A stretch of DNA of 45,382 nt, taken from positions 1 to 45,382 of the forward strand of contig CAYLKS010000021.1 in assembly GCA_964384205.1 (NCBI GenBank), given 5' to 3'. The notes below the pieces were generated by a model. It was not told the origin of the DNA and did no database searches. It saw only the letters and a list, made by a program, of their open reading frames with translations. Below, one piece after another: positions 34,721 to 43,520 of this stretch. Position numbers and translations under genes: made by a program. Numbering within the stretch: the first letter of the stretch is position 1; every line of letters starts with the position of its first letter. This stretch comes from CAYLKS01 sp964384205 [NCBI: uncultured bacterium] (GTDB lineage: Bacteria > JAGOEH01).

Positions 34721-35635
34721 ATGACTTTTTTGTTTGAAAGTGGTAATTTTTTACAAAGTAAATATTTAGAATATTTAAATGTCCCGGAGTTATTGAAGAG
34801 GACTTTCCAGAACTCCGGGATATTGTATCCTATATTATATACTCAAGTTGGAAATTTTTATTTTATTATTGATGGTATTAAAAGGTTAAAGTTTGCATTA
34901 AAAAGTAAAATTGATATTGAATTCAAAAAGATAGAATCAAACAATATTAAAGATTTTATTATGTTACGTAAGCAAATTAGTGAATATAATTTATTAGAAA
35001 AAATAGAAATTTTGAAAAATTTTGAGAATTCTGAAGAGTATAGTGATATTTTTAAGCTTTTAGGGTTTAAAAAGAATAGTAATATTAAAATTTTTCTTGA
35101 AAATTTTTATCAGTTGCCAGAAACAGTTCTTTATGCAATGGCAAATAATAAAATAAAATCTAAAAATATTGATATATGGGGTGTTTTCGAAATTAATGAA
35201 ATAGAGCAAATTTTGAGCTTGATCGAAGGTTTAACATTTAATGTGAATCAGGAAAAGCGTTTTTTAGAATATCTTTTATATATAAAAGTAAATTTTCATG
35301 ATTTAGAGCAGATTTTTTATAGAATAAAGGAAATAGTGCTATCACAACAAACGTCTACTCAAAAAATATCCAGGATTTTAGAATATTTGGATTCTCTTTG
35401 TTATCCTGATTATAGAAAAATTATTGAGAGATTTAATTCGTTGAAAAAAGAATTACAGCTACCTGAAGGTATGTCGTTGACATATTTGGATAATGGTGAA
35501 GATAGTCAATTTAAATTTGAATTTTCTTTTACAAATATAGAAGAATTTAATAATTCTATTGAAATTCTCAATAATATCAAAAAAACTTCTAAGATGAATG
35601 AATTTTTAACTATATTTATACCTGATGGAGAATGA
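34721..35635 (+). CDS. ParB-like N-terminal domain protein
   Basis: A 304-residue cytoplasmic protein. Its first ~110 residues look like the ParB/sulfiredoxin fold: PELLKRTFQNSGILYPILYT, then FYFIIDGIKRLKFAL, in the place of the ParB nuclease-like core and its DG-x-x-R loop. The rest is helical; a C-terminal segment (about 245-300) alternates strands and helices. It is unlikely to be the chromosome ParB, as there is no parA and the DNA-binding part is not evident. ParB-like proteins include free serine kinases (SerK/SbnI), interesting next to serC, but their DGHHR motif reads DGIKR here. No clear ribosome binding site; coupled to serC. Confidence 0.6.
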   Translation: MTFLFESGNFLQSKYLEYLNVPELLKRTFQNSGILYPILYTQVGNFYFIIDGIKRLKFALKSKIDIEFKKIESNNIKDFIMLRKQISEYNLLEKIEILKNFENSEEYSDIFKLLGFKKNSNIKIFLENFYQLPETVLYAMANNKIKSKNIDIWGVFEINEIEQILSLIEGLTFNVNQEKRFLEYLLYIKVNFHDLEQIFYRIKEIVLSQQTSTQKISRILEYLDSLCYPDYRKIIERFNSLKKELQLPEGMSLTYLDNGEDSQFKFEFSFTNIEEFNNSIEILNNIKKTSKMNEFLTIFIPDGE

Positions 35636-35637
35636 AA

Positions 35638-36390
35638 ATGAGCAATGAATTGCTGAATGTTGAAGATTATTTGATTAAAAAAGATATTTTTAAAAGTATA
35701 AAGTTATCAGTTATAATGCCGGTATATAATGAAAAGAATACCATAAGAAAGATTTTAGAATTGGTAGAAGCAGTTCATATTCCTAAAGAAATAGTAATAG
35801 TTGATGATTATTCAATTGATGGTACGAGGGAGATATTAAGAGAGATTGAAAAAGAAAAACAAGAGAAGGATAATAATATAAAAATTTTTTATCATGATAA
35901 AAATATGGGAAAAGGTGCGGCAATTAGAACAGCTATAAAAGAAGCTACAGGAGATATAATAATAATTCAAGATGCAGATTTAGAATATGATCCGCAGGAT
36001 TATTATCGAGTTATTTATCCTATAGTAATTGGTAAAGCAGATGTTGTATATGGTTCAAGATTTATAGGTTCTTTATATCATCGGGTCCTTTATTTCTGGC
36101 ATTATTTAGGAAATCGTTTTATAACTTTTTGTTCTAATATGTTTACCAATTTAAATTTTACTGATATTGAGACTTGTTATAAAGCTTTTAAGAGAGAAGT
36201 TATACAGGATATTGAAATAGAACAGGATAGATTTGGGTTTGAGGTTGAGATCACTAGTAAAATTGCTAAAAAGAAATGTAGAGTATATGAAGTTGGGATC
36301 TCTTATTCTGGTCGGACTTATGAAGAAGGTAAAAAAATTGGTTGGAAAGATGGAGTTCAAGCGTTATATTTAATTTTAAAATACAGGTAA
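35638..36390 (+). CDS. Family 2 glycosyltransferase (polyprenyl-phosphate sugar synthase type)
   Basis: A 250-residue GT-A enzyme of the DPM1-like type. It has LSVIMPVYNEKNTIRKIL, IVIVDDYSIDGT, NMGKGAAIRTAIKEATGD, the metal-binding IIQDADLEYDP and VVYGSRF. There are no C-terminal membrane helices, as in single-domain dolichol/polyprenyl-phosphate mannose synthases. Such enzymes make lipid-linked mannose or glucose for GT-C transferases. The neighbouring gene 7 bases downstream encodes such a GT-C protein. I use the ATG at 35638, 7 bases after GGAG, rather than the ATG at 35632 that overlaps the ParB-like stop. Confidence 0.9.
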   Translation: MSNELLNVEDYLIKKDIFKSIKLSVIMPVYNEKNTIRKILELVEAVHIPKEIVIVDDYSIDGTREILREIEKEKQEKDNNIKIFYHDKNMGKGAAIRTAIKEATGDIIIIQDADLEYDPQDYYRVIYPIVIGKADVVYGSRFIGSLYHRVLYFWHYLGNRFITFCSNMFTNLNFTDIETCYKAFKREVIQDIEIEQDRFGFEVEITSKIAKKKCRVYEVGISYSGRTYEEGKKIGWKDGVQALYLILKYR

Positions 36391-36397
36391 TTTTGTT

Positions 36398-37918
36398 ATG
36401 GATAAAAAAAAATTATTTTTTTTTGCATTATCTTTTATAGCTTTTTTTTCAATATATTTTTATATTTTTGATAATAAATTAGATTTAAATGGGGATAATA
36501 TAAGTTATTATCTTCTTGGAAAAAGTTTGAATGAAGGTAAGGGATTTACATCAATCTGGAATCCCGGTCATGTTCCTCATAAGCACTTTCCGCCAGGTTA
36601 TCCGGTTATTATTGCTATTTTTATGTTTATTACTAAAAGCTATTTATTTTTTAAATTTTTAAATGGAATCTTTCTTTTTCTTTCATTATTATTATTTTAT
36701 AAAATATTTTTGATATTTTATGATGACTGGAGAGTTATTTTATCAGCGGTTATTTTTATAGGTGTTAATATTTATTTATTGCGATATTCAACTTTAATGA
36801 TGACAGAAATTCCATTTATATTTTTTTCTTTACTGTTGGTATGGTTTTTATTAAAAATTAATTATAATAAATCTCCCCATAAAGATATAAATTTTATTGT
36901 ATCAGTATTGGTTTTAGGATTTCTTTTTTATATTAGATCAGTTGGGATTTCTATTTTTGGTGCTTTAGTAATTTTTATGCTTTTTAACAAAAAGATTAAA
37001 CATTTATTATATTTAGTTTTTCTATATATGGGGCTTGTTCTTCCATGGATAATCAGAAATGCTATGGTAACAAATTCATTTGAGACTTCCTATTTAGAGG
37101 AAGTTTTGATGAAAAATCCTTATAGGCCTTATTTAGGACATTTAAATATTGTTTCAGGAATAGAAAGAATATGGTTAAATTTAAAACTTTATTTAAGTAC
37201 TGAAATTCCGAATGGAATTTTTTATAATTTTGTGTCTGAAACTCCTAACTATTTTAGTACTGGAGGTATAATATTTTCTTTAATTGTTATAGGCCTTGCT
37301 ATTTTTGGTATTATAAAAATTAAAAAATTTAGTTTATTTTTTGCAATTTATTTAGGAGCAACTTTTTTTATATTGCTACTCTGGCCTGAAGCATGGACAG
37401 ATGTTAGATTTATATTACCAATACTTCCATTTTTAATTATTTTTTCCATAATAGGATTGTATGAAATAATTAATAGATTTATGTTTAAAATCAATCCATT
37501 ACTTTTAACTATTTTGATAATTTTTAATCTTTCTTCTTTGGAAGAACTTAATATAAAAGCTAAGTCAGATTATCCTCCGGGATGGCGTAATTATTTTAGT
37601 ATAGCAAGATATTGTAAAAAAAATTTAACTGAAGAAGATATTGTGTGTTGTAGAAAACCGGCATTTTTTTATTTTTTCTCTGAAAAAAAAGGATTAAAGC
37701 ATAAATTTACTAAAGATGCAGAAAAACTATTGCAAGATCTTAAAGATAATAATGTTACCTATGTTGTTCTGGATCAATTAGGATTTAGTTCAACATTTTT
37801 ATATTTATTACCTGCAGTAAAAAAATACGAAAACGCTTTTGATGTAGTATATGCTGAGGATAACCCGCCTACTTTATTATTAAAATTCAAGCCTGATTTG
37901 CTGAATTTTCAAAAGTAA
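36398..37918 (+). CDS. GT-C type membrane glycosyltransferase (PMT/ArnT-like)
   Basis: A 506-residue polytopic membrane protein with about 10-12 helices. The first loop after helix 1 carries LDLNGDNISYYLLGKSLNEG, with an acidic pair-like Asp, then HVPHKHFPPGYPVIIAIFM, as in GT39/PMT-2 and ArnT-like enzymes that use polyprenyl-phosphate sugars. MMTEIPFIFF and ILRYS-like helices follow, and a soluble C-terminal part starts near residue 400. It is paired with the GT2 gene just upstream, the usual donor-making partner. Acceptor unknown. Confidence 0.8.
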   Translation: MDKKKLFFFALSFIAFFSIYFYIFDNKLDLNGDNISYYLLGKSLNEGKGFTSIWNPGHVPHKHFPPGYPVIIAIFMFITKSYLFFKFLNGIFLFLSLLLFYKIFLIFYDDWRVILSAVIFIGVNIYLLRYSTLMMTEIPFIFFSLLLVWFLLKINYNKSPHKDINFIVSVLVLGFLFYIRSVGISIFGALVIFMLFNKKIKHLLYLVFLYMGLVLPWIIRNAMVTNSFETSYLEEVLMKNPYRPYLGHLNIVSGIERIWLNLKLYLSTEIPNGIFYNFVSETPNYFSTGGIIFSLIVIGLAIFGIIKIKKFSLFFAIYLGATFFILLLWPEAWTDVRFILPILPFLIIFSIIGLYEIINRFMFKINPLLLTILIIFNLSSLEELNIKAKSDYPPGWRNYFSIARYCKKNLTEEDIVCCRKPAFFYFFSEKKGLKHKFTKDAEKLLQDLKDNNVTYVVLDQLGFSSTFLYLLPAVKKYENAFDVVYAEDNPPTLLLKFKPDLLNFQK

Positions 37919-37961
37919 ATTGATGTATATATAATTTAAACTAATATATCTTTAAAATATC

Positions 37962-37990
37962 TTGATTTTTCATTGATGGGAAAGTATAAT
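37962..37990 (+). promoter_or_regulatory. Promoter for the rmlC-like/mutL/miaA run
   Basis: TTGATT (37962-37967), exactly 17 bases, TATAAT (37985-37990), followed by AAAGGTGG and the ATG at 38012. Confidence 0.75.
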
Positions 37991-38011
37991 AAAAAATAAA
38001 AAGGTGGTTTT

Positions 38012-38476
38012 ATGAATAAATTAATTAAAGATGTTCAGATTAAAAATTTAAGAGTCATACCAGATGAGCGTGGAAGATTAATGGAAATTTTAAGAAATGA
38101 TGATGAATTGTTTACAAAATTTGGTCAGGTTTATATGACTACAACTTATCCGGGCGTTGTTAAGGCATGGCATTATCATAATTTTCAGGATGATAATGTA
38201 GTATGTATATCAGGTATGATAAAATTAGCTTTGTATGATGGACGTGAAGAGAGTCCCACTTATGGGGTAATAAATGAATTTTTTATTGGAGATTATAATC
38301 CTAAGCTTATAAAAATACCAGCACGGGTTTATCATGGTTGGAAATGTATAAGTTTGAAAGAAGCAATGATTATAAATATTCCCACAAATACATATAATTA
38401 TGACAAACCAGATGAGATAAGATTGGATCCACATATTAATAATATTCCGTATGATTGGGCAAGGAAAGATGGATAA
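38012..38476 (+). CDS. dTDP-4-dehydrorhamnose 3,5-epimerase-like cupin
   Basis: A 154-residue RmlC-like cupin. It shows IPDERGRLMEILRNDDELF, the substrate-loop equivalent, then GVVKAWHYHNFQDDNVVCISGMIKLALYDGR in the region of the catalytic His, and KIPARVYHGWKCIS with a second His. The ending with YNYDKPDEIRLDP matches the RmlC Y-x-P/DP end. It is shorter than true RmlC (about 180) and the rest of the dTDP-rhamnose pathway is absent, so it may act on another nucleotide sugar. It overlaps mutL by 8 bases. Confidence 0.82.
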   Translation: MNKLIKDVQIKNLRVIPDERGRLMEILRNDDELFTKFGQVYMTTTYPGVVKAWHYHNFQDDNVVCISGMIKLALYDGREESPTYGVINEFFIGDYNPKLIKIPARVYHGWKCISLKEAMIINIPTNTYNYDKPDEIRLDPHINNIPYDWARKDG

Positions 38477-40220
38477 TATTGAGATAAGAGAGCTACCAAC
38501 TCATTTGGTTAATAAAATAGCTGCTGGGGAGGTAGTTGAAAGGCCTTATTCTGTTGTAAAAGAATTGGTAGAAAATTCCATAGATGCAATGGCCAAAAAA
38601 ATTTTTGTTAATATTGAAAATGGTGGAAAAACTTTGATTGAAGTTGTAGATGATGGATATGGCATTCCAAAAGATCAAGTTCGTATAGCTTTTAAAAGGC
38701 ATGCAACATCTAAGATTTCAAGTTTTGAAGATTTGTTAAATTTACACACAATGGGGTTTAGAGGTGAGGCACTGCCTTCCATTGCTTCGGTATCTAATAT
38801 GGAAGTAATTACGAGGTTTTATAATCAGGATTTTGCAACATATCTTAAAATAGAAGCCGGAAAAGAGGTAGCGTTTTCTGAGTCGTATAGAAATATTGGT
38901 ACGACAATAAAAGTTAAAAACTTATTTTATAATGTTCCTGCTCGTCAAAAATTTTTAAGACGCGATATCACAGAATTAAGGTATATTATAAATGAAATTA
39001 ATGTTCAGGCTTTGTCGCATCCGGAAATAGCTTTTAAATTAACTTCTAATGGGAAAATTTTATTTCATTACACCTCGGTAGATAATATTTATAAAAGGAT
39101 ATTACAGGTTTTTTCTAATGAATTAAAAGATAAGTTGTTTAGAGTACAATATAAATCAATGTTTGCAACTATAGAAGGTTATGCGGGATCTCCGGAACTT
39201 GCAAGAAAATCATCTCAGATATATATTTTTGTTAACAGACGATATATAAAGGATAATATAATTAGAAAAGCAATAATGGAAGCGTATAGATCGATGTTGG
39301 AAAAACATAATTACCCTTTTGTGATTTTGTTTATTGATATAGAGCCTGAGAAAGTTGATTTTAATGTTCATCCCACTAAAAGGGAAGTTAAATTTGACGA
39401 TACAGTTAATATTTTTTCTATTGTTGTTAATTCTTTAAAAAAAGCTTTAAATAAAGGATATATAAAGGATGATTCACTTTCCCCTCTTGTATCGGAGAGA
39501 AAAGTTTATCATAAAGAAGATAGCAATAATTATGTTTCTTTTCAGGATAAATTGCCAATAGATATTATTAAAGAGCATGAACAAACAGAATATAAATTAG
39601 ATAAGATAAAAAATAGAATAGAAAAAGATTTTCAAGAAAATACTACAACTGCCGTCATTCCTACATTATGGCAACTTCATAGTACTTATATAATTACATC
39701 GATAAAAGAAGGAATGATTATAATTGATCAGCATGCAGCTGCTGAAAGAATTTTATATGAAAAAATTTTAAAAAATTTTGAGAAAGAACAACCGGTAAAA
39801 CAGAAATTATTATTTCCAGAAGTAGTTGAGCTGAACACAGAAGAATTTACCATTTTTCTTGAGAATAAAGATTTTTTTCAACGTTCAGGATTTGACATAA
39901 AGGAATTTGGCAATAATTCAGTTGTTATTGAATCTGTTCCAGCTTATGTGCATAATTGGGAAAGTGCAAATACATTTAAAGAAATTTTAGATGATTTATT
40001 GGAAAGCCAGGAAGTTCATACTTCTGTAAAAGAAAGAATTGCCAAGTATACTGCCTGTAGAACGGCAATAAAAGCAGGAGATAAACTCAATCCAGAACAA
40101 ATGCAGGCATTAATTGATGACCTTTTCAGTTGTGAATTTCCCTATACCTGCCCACATGGTAGGCCCACTTTAATTCGTATAAATTTATCCGAATTGGAGA
40201 AACGATTTGGTAGAAAATAA
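38469..40220 (+). CDS. mutL: DNA mismatch repair protein MutL
   Basis: MutL couples mismatch recognition by MutS to strand removal. The protein is 583 residues from the ATG at 38469, chosen because MDNIEIRELPTHLVNKIAAGE is the normal N-terminus and AAGGA precedes it. GHKL ATPase motifs are VKELVENSIDA, VDDGYGIP, RHATSK and MGFRGEALPSIA. The C-terminal half keeps the endonuclease motif DQHAAAERILYE (from Asp420), plus ACRTAIKAGD and CPHGRPT, so this is a nicking-type MutL, as in bacteria lacking MutH. The middle linker (about 330-395) is charged and variable. mutS is not in the window; miaA follows directly, a common pairing. Confidence 0.96.
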   Translation: MDNIEIRELPTHLVNKIAAGEVVERPYSVVKELVENSIDAMAKKIFVNIENGGKTLIEVVDDGYGIPKDQVRIAFKRHATSKISSFEDLLNLHTMGFRGEALPSIASVSNMEVITRFYNQDFATYLKIEAGKEVAFSESYRNIGTTIKVKNLFYNVPARQKFLRRDITELRYIINEINVQALSHPEIAFKLTSNGKILFHYTSVDNIYKRILQVFSNELKDKLFRVQYKSMFATIEGYAGSPELARKSSQIYIFVNRRYIKDNIIRKAIMEAYRSMLEKHNYPFVILFIDIEPEKVDFNVHPTKREVKFDDTVNIFSIVVNSLKKALNKGYIKDDSLSPLVSERKVYHKEDSNNYVSFQDKLPIDIIKEHEQTEYKLDKIKNRIEKDFQENTTTAVIPTLWQLHSTYIITSIKEGMIIIDQHAAAERILYEKILKNFEKEQPVKQKLLFPEVVELNTEEFTIFLENKDFFQRSGFDIKEFGNNSVVIESVPAYVHNWESANTFKEILDDLLESQEVHTSVKERIAKYTACRTAIKAGDKLNPEQMQALIDDLFSCEFPYTCPHGRPTLIRINLSELEKRFGRK

Positions 40221-40221
40221 A

Positions 40222-41109
40222 ATGATTATTATCTCCGGTCCAACAGCCTCTGGCAAAACAGATATTGCTATTAAAATTGCAGAAAAATTTAATAAATCAA
40301 TTATTTCAGCCGACTCAAGACAGGTATATAAATTTTTAAATATTGGTACTGCTAAACCGTCACCAGATATACTGGAAAAATATAAGCATTATTTGATAGA
40401 TATAATAAATCCTGATGAGCAATATAATGCCGGCCGATTTTTTTTTGATGTGCAAAAAATATTAAAAAAGGAAAACAAAAATATTCCAATCATTGTAGGA
40501 GGAACAGGTCTTTATATTAAAGCATTTCTTGAAGGGCTTGCTCCTATTCCTGATATTCCTGATGATATTGTAAATAATCTGAAAAAAAAGTTAGAAAAAC
40601 AAGGGCTTTTATCTCTTTATGAATCATTAAAAAGAATAGATCCTGAATGTGCAGAATTTGTTCATCATAATGATAAACAACGGATAATAAGATTTTTATC
40701 TATTTTTGAACATACAGGGAAAACATTTTCTGAATGGAAAAAAGAGCAGAAAACACCAAAATATAACTTTAAAATTTGTTATTTTATTTTGACTTTAGAT
40801 AGAGATGCCTTATATGATAGAATCAATAAAAGAGTGGATATTATGATTGAGATGGGGCTGATAAATGAGGTAGAACAGGTATTAAATATGGGATATAATA
40901 AAAATTGCCCTGGACTTAATACTTTTGGTTATAAAGAAATCATTGATTTTTTAGAGGGAAGTATTACAAAAGATAGGGCAATTGAACTTATTAAACAAAA
41001 TACAAGAAGATTTGCCAAAAGACAAATAACGTGGTTTAAAAAAGAAAATAAAGCAGTTTTTGTAAAAAAAGAGCAAGCATTGGAATGTATTTTAGATTCG
41101 TTAAAATAA
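40222..41109 (+). CDS. miaA: tRNA dimethylallyltransferase MiaA
   Basis: Adds a dimethylallyl group to N6 of A37 in tRNAs reading U-starting codons. The 295-residue protein begins MIIISGPTASGKTDIAIKIA with the P-loop, followed by SADSRQVYKFLNIGTAKPS, YLIDIINPDEQYNAGRF and VGGTGLYIKAFLEG. NKQRIIRFL-like and NTRRFAKRQITWFKK end the family pattern. The ATG at 40222 is 1 base after the mutL stop, fitting re-initiation. A TTG at 40207 has GGAG 7 bases upstream and would add five residues; either is possible. It overlaps the following membrane-protein gene by 25 bases. Confidence 0.95.
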   Translation: MIIISGPTASGKTDIAIKIAEKFNKSIISADSRQVYKFLNIGTAKPSPDILEKYKHYLIDIINPDEQYNAGRFFFDVQKILKKENKNIPIIVGGTGLYIKAFLEGLAPIPDIPDDIVNNLKKKLEKQGLLSLYESLKRIDPECAEFVHHNDKQRIIRFLSIFEHTGKTFSEWKKEQKTPKYNFKICYFILTLDRDALYDRINKRVDIMIEMGLINEVEQVLNMGYNKNCPGLNTFGYKEIIDFLEGSITKDRAIELIKQNTRRFAKRQITWFKKENKAVFVKKEQALECILDSLK

Positions 41110-42455
41110 TTGATAAAATCTTTTTTTTTCTTTCTCAAAGTAACATATTTAATATAAAGCAATTACGCTTATTTAAAATATTTCAGAATTCGGTTTTTTA
41201 TAATTCTTTTACATACAGATTATTGAGAGTAATTGTCTCTTCTGTTTTTAATATTTATTCAATTCTGTTAAGTTTATTTTTTTATTTAATTATAGTGCCT
41301 TATCACTTTTTGCCTCCTGTAAATGGTATTCCTATTTTTAAATTAATTCCTTTATTCATTATAGCATTTTTTTATATATTTTCTTTTACGAGGCTTGATA
41401 GCAAGAAAATATATAATAATAGAAAATTTATTCTATTAATATTGGGGTATCTGTTTGTGGAATTTATTTCTTCTTTAAATTTCGCGATTTTAAAGCAATC
41501 TATAATTAATTTTTTATATTTTGAATATTCTTTTTTGTTTATATTTCTTTTTTTTATAAATAGTGATTTTGAAATAAATAAGCTTAAGATTATATTTATT
41601 TTTTTTATAGGATTTGTTACTATTATTGCGATTTATGGTGATTTAGTAAAATTTTTTGGTGAGCCTGGAATATTTAAGAAATTATTAAATTTAACATTTC
41701 AATTAAATCCTTCAATGAGGATTATTTATACTCATTTTAACCCCTCATCTGCTTTTGGAAATGATAGTATGCGAGCAACATTAATTTCTATGTTAATTCC
41801 TATATTTTTTACTTATATTAATTTTAAAAGAGATAATATTAAAAATATTTTTTTATGGGTATGGTTTTTAGTTGTAATTTTATCAATAATTTTGTGCCAA
41901 ACAACAGGGCCTTTCTTTGCATTATCATTAACATTAATAATTCAATTTTTTTTATTTTATAAAAATCAAATAATCATTTATTTTCATAATTCAAGAAAAT
42001 TGATATTAATAGCTATTATAGTAATTGTAATAGGAGGGATTGTTGCTATATTAGGTAGTAATGACTTTGCTATAGTGCATCGATTGATTCAATGGAAAGT
42101 AGCATTCAATATTTTTATAAAGCATCCTTTTCTTGGGATTGGAACTGGTAATTATTCTTCCTATGCGGATAATTTTAAATCATATTATGCTGATTTACCA
42201 CAGCATGCTTTTTATAATGTGGCTGATAATTATATTTTAACATATATTGTTGAACATGGAATTTTAGGCCTTGTTTTGCTTTTTTTTATTTTTTTACATA
42301 TTCTAAAAAAGTTAAAGAAAGATAATGTATATAGCCTTAGTATATTTTTTATATTAATTTATATATTCTTGAATAGTTTGACATGGGATGTAGGAAATCA
42401 TTTGAGTTTTAGAGTAATTTTTGCAGTATTTTTATCAATTTTTTATTTTTTATAA
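41085..42455 (+). CDS. O-antigen ligase/polymerase-like membrane protein
   Basis: A 456-residue protein with about 11-12 membrane helices. The long external loop near residues 340-390 has HPFLGIGTGNYSSYADNF and HAFYNVADNYILTYIVEHGILGLVLLF, the pattern of the Wzy/WaaL O-antigen ligase domain (small residues, then H-x-N-x-Y before the next helix). Such proteins join or polymerise lipid-linked glycans at the outer face of the inner membrane. The start ATG lies inside the end of miaA with GGA just upstream; the actual start could be slightly later. It ends 43 bases before the manA promoter. Confidence 0.78.
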   Translation: MYFRFVKIIDKIFFFLSQSNIFNIKQLRLFKIFQNSVFYNSFTYRLLRVIVSSVFNIYSILLSLFFYLIIVPYHFLPPVNGIPIFKLIPLFIIAFFYIFSFTRLDSKKIYNNRKFILLILGYLFVEFISSLNFAILKQSIINFLYFEYSFLFIFLFFINSDFEINKLKIIFIFFIGFVTIIAIYGDLVKFFGEPGIFKKLLNLTFQLNPSMRIIYTHFNPSSAFGNDSMRATLISMLIPIFFTYINFKRDNIKNIFLWVWFLVVILSIILCQTTGPFFALSLTLIIQFFLFYKNQIIIYFHNSRKLILIAIIVIVIGGIVAILGSNDFAIVHRLIQWKVAFNIFIKHPFLGIGTGNYSSYADNFKSYYADLPQHAFYNVADNYILTYIVEHGILGLVLLFFIFLHILKKLKKDNVYSLSIFFILIYIFLNSLTWDVGNHLSFRVIFAVFLSIFYFL

Positions 42456-42497
42456 TTGTGTGAGATTAAATAGTAGTTATACTGGAAAATAAACCCC

Positions 42498-42526
42498 TTG
42501 ACTTTTTAAAAAAAATAGTATTTAAT
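42498..42526 (+). promoter_or_regulatory. Promoter for manA-gpmI
   Basis: TTGACT (42498-42503), exactly 17 bases, TTTAAT (42521-42526), then AAAAGGAG and the ATG at 42564. Confidence 0.65.
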
Positions 42527-42563
42527 AGCTAAATATTGGGACTAAAAAAAGGAGAATATAAAT

Positions 42564-43511
42564 ATGTTTTATCCATTAAAATTTAAGCCTATTTTTAAAG
42601 AAAAAATATGGGGCGGTAATAGAATGAAAAGTATCTTGAATAAAGATATAGACATAACTAAGAAAATAGGAGAATCCTGGGAATTAGTTGATAGAAATAA
42701 TGAGAATTCTATAATTTTGAATGGAAACTTTGCGGGTTTTTCTTTAAGAGAATTATTAAGTAAGTATAGAAAAGAAGTTATGGGGAAATATGCTGAGAAG
42801 TATTCGGGAGATTTTCCATTATTGATAAAATTTATAGAAGCAGATGATGATTTGTCTGTACAGGTTCATCCTGATGATGATATTGCAAGAGAAATAGAAG
42901 GGGATAATGGTAAAACAGAATGTTGGTATATAATAGATGCAAAGCAAAATACAAAGATAAATTATGGATTAAAGGCTGATATTACAAAAGAAAAGTTAAT
43001 TGAATTAATTAATGAAAATAGAATTATTGAGGCATTGAATATTGTGGATGTAAAAAAAGATGATTTTTTATATATTCCATCTGGATGTATTCATGCAATT
43101 ATGAAAGGAACTATTCTTGCTGAAATTCAGCAAAATTCGGATGTTACTTACAGATTATATGATTGGGATAGAGTTGGATTTGATGGAAAACCGCGTCAGT
43201 TACATATTGAAAAAGCTCTTAAATCAATAAAATTTGAGCAAAATATGGAGATATTACATACAACAAATGAATCTCTGTTATTGGTTGATTCTGAGTATTT
43301 TAAAGTTGAAAAAGTAGTAATAGAAAAAAAATCTTTAAAATATTTTGAATTTAAGGAACCTATGATTTTGATGGGGATTAAAGGTAGTGGAGAAGTGAAT
43401 GAGGAAAAACTGCAAAAAGGAGATACTATTTTGCTTCCTGCAGCTTTGGAAAAAGCAACGATTAAGGCAACTTTAGAAGAGCTTATAATTTTAAAAATTA
43501 ACCTTAGATAG
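42564..43511 (+). CDS. manA: Mannose-6-phosphate isomerase, class I
   Basis: Interconverts fructose-6-phosphate and mannose-6-phosphate, feeding GDP-mannose synthesis. The 315-residue protein is of the short Bacillus-type cupin class. It opens PLKFKPIFKEKIWGGNRM and contains GESWELVDR, PLLIKFIEADDDLSVQVHPDD with zinc-ligand His102, KTECWYI with the ligand Glu, and IPSGCIHAIMKGTILAEIQQNSDVTYRLYDW (several motifs in a row, including the third ligand His). It has its own promoter and AAAAGGAG, and lies 9 bases before gpmI. It could supply mannose for the glycosyltransferases encoded upstream. Confidence 0.95.
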   Translation: MFYPLKFKPIFKEKIWGGNRMKSILNKDIDITKKIGESWELVDRNNENSIILNGNFAGFSLRELLSKYRKEVMGKYAEKYSGDFPLLIKFIEADDDLSVQVHPDDDIAREIEGDNGKTECWYIIDAKQNTKINYGLKADITKEKLIELINENRIIEALNIVDVKKDDFLYIPSGCIHAIMKGTILAEIQQNSDVTYRLYDWDRVGFDGKPRQLHIEKALKSIKFEQNMEILHTTNESLLLVDSEYFKVEKVVIEKKSLKYFEFKEPMILMGIKGSGEVNEEKLQKGDTILLPAALEKATIKATLEELIILKINLR

Positions 43512-43520
43512 GAGAAAATA

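Noticed and set aside
40207-40221. TTG start for miaA
   Set aside because: It has GGAG at good spacing, but the ATG one base after the mutL stop begins directly at the conserved P-loop strand and fits re-initiation; kept only as an alternative.
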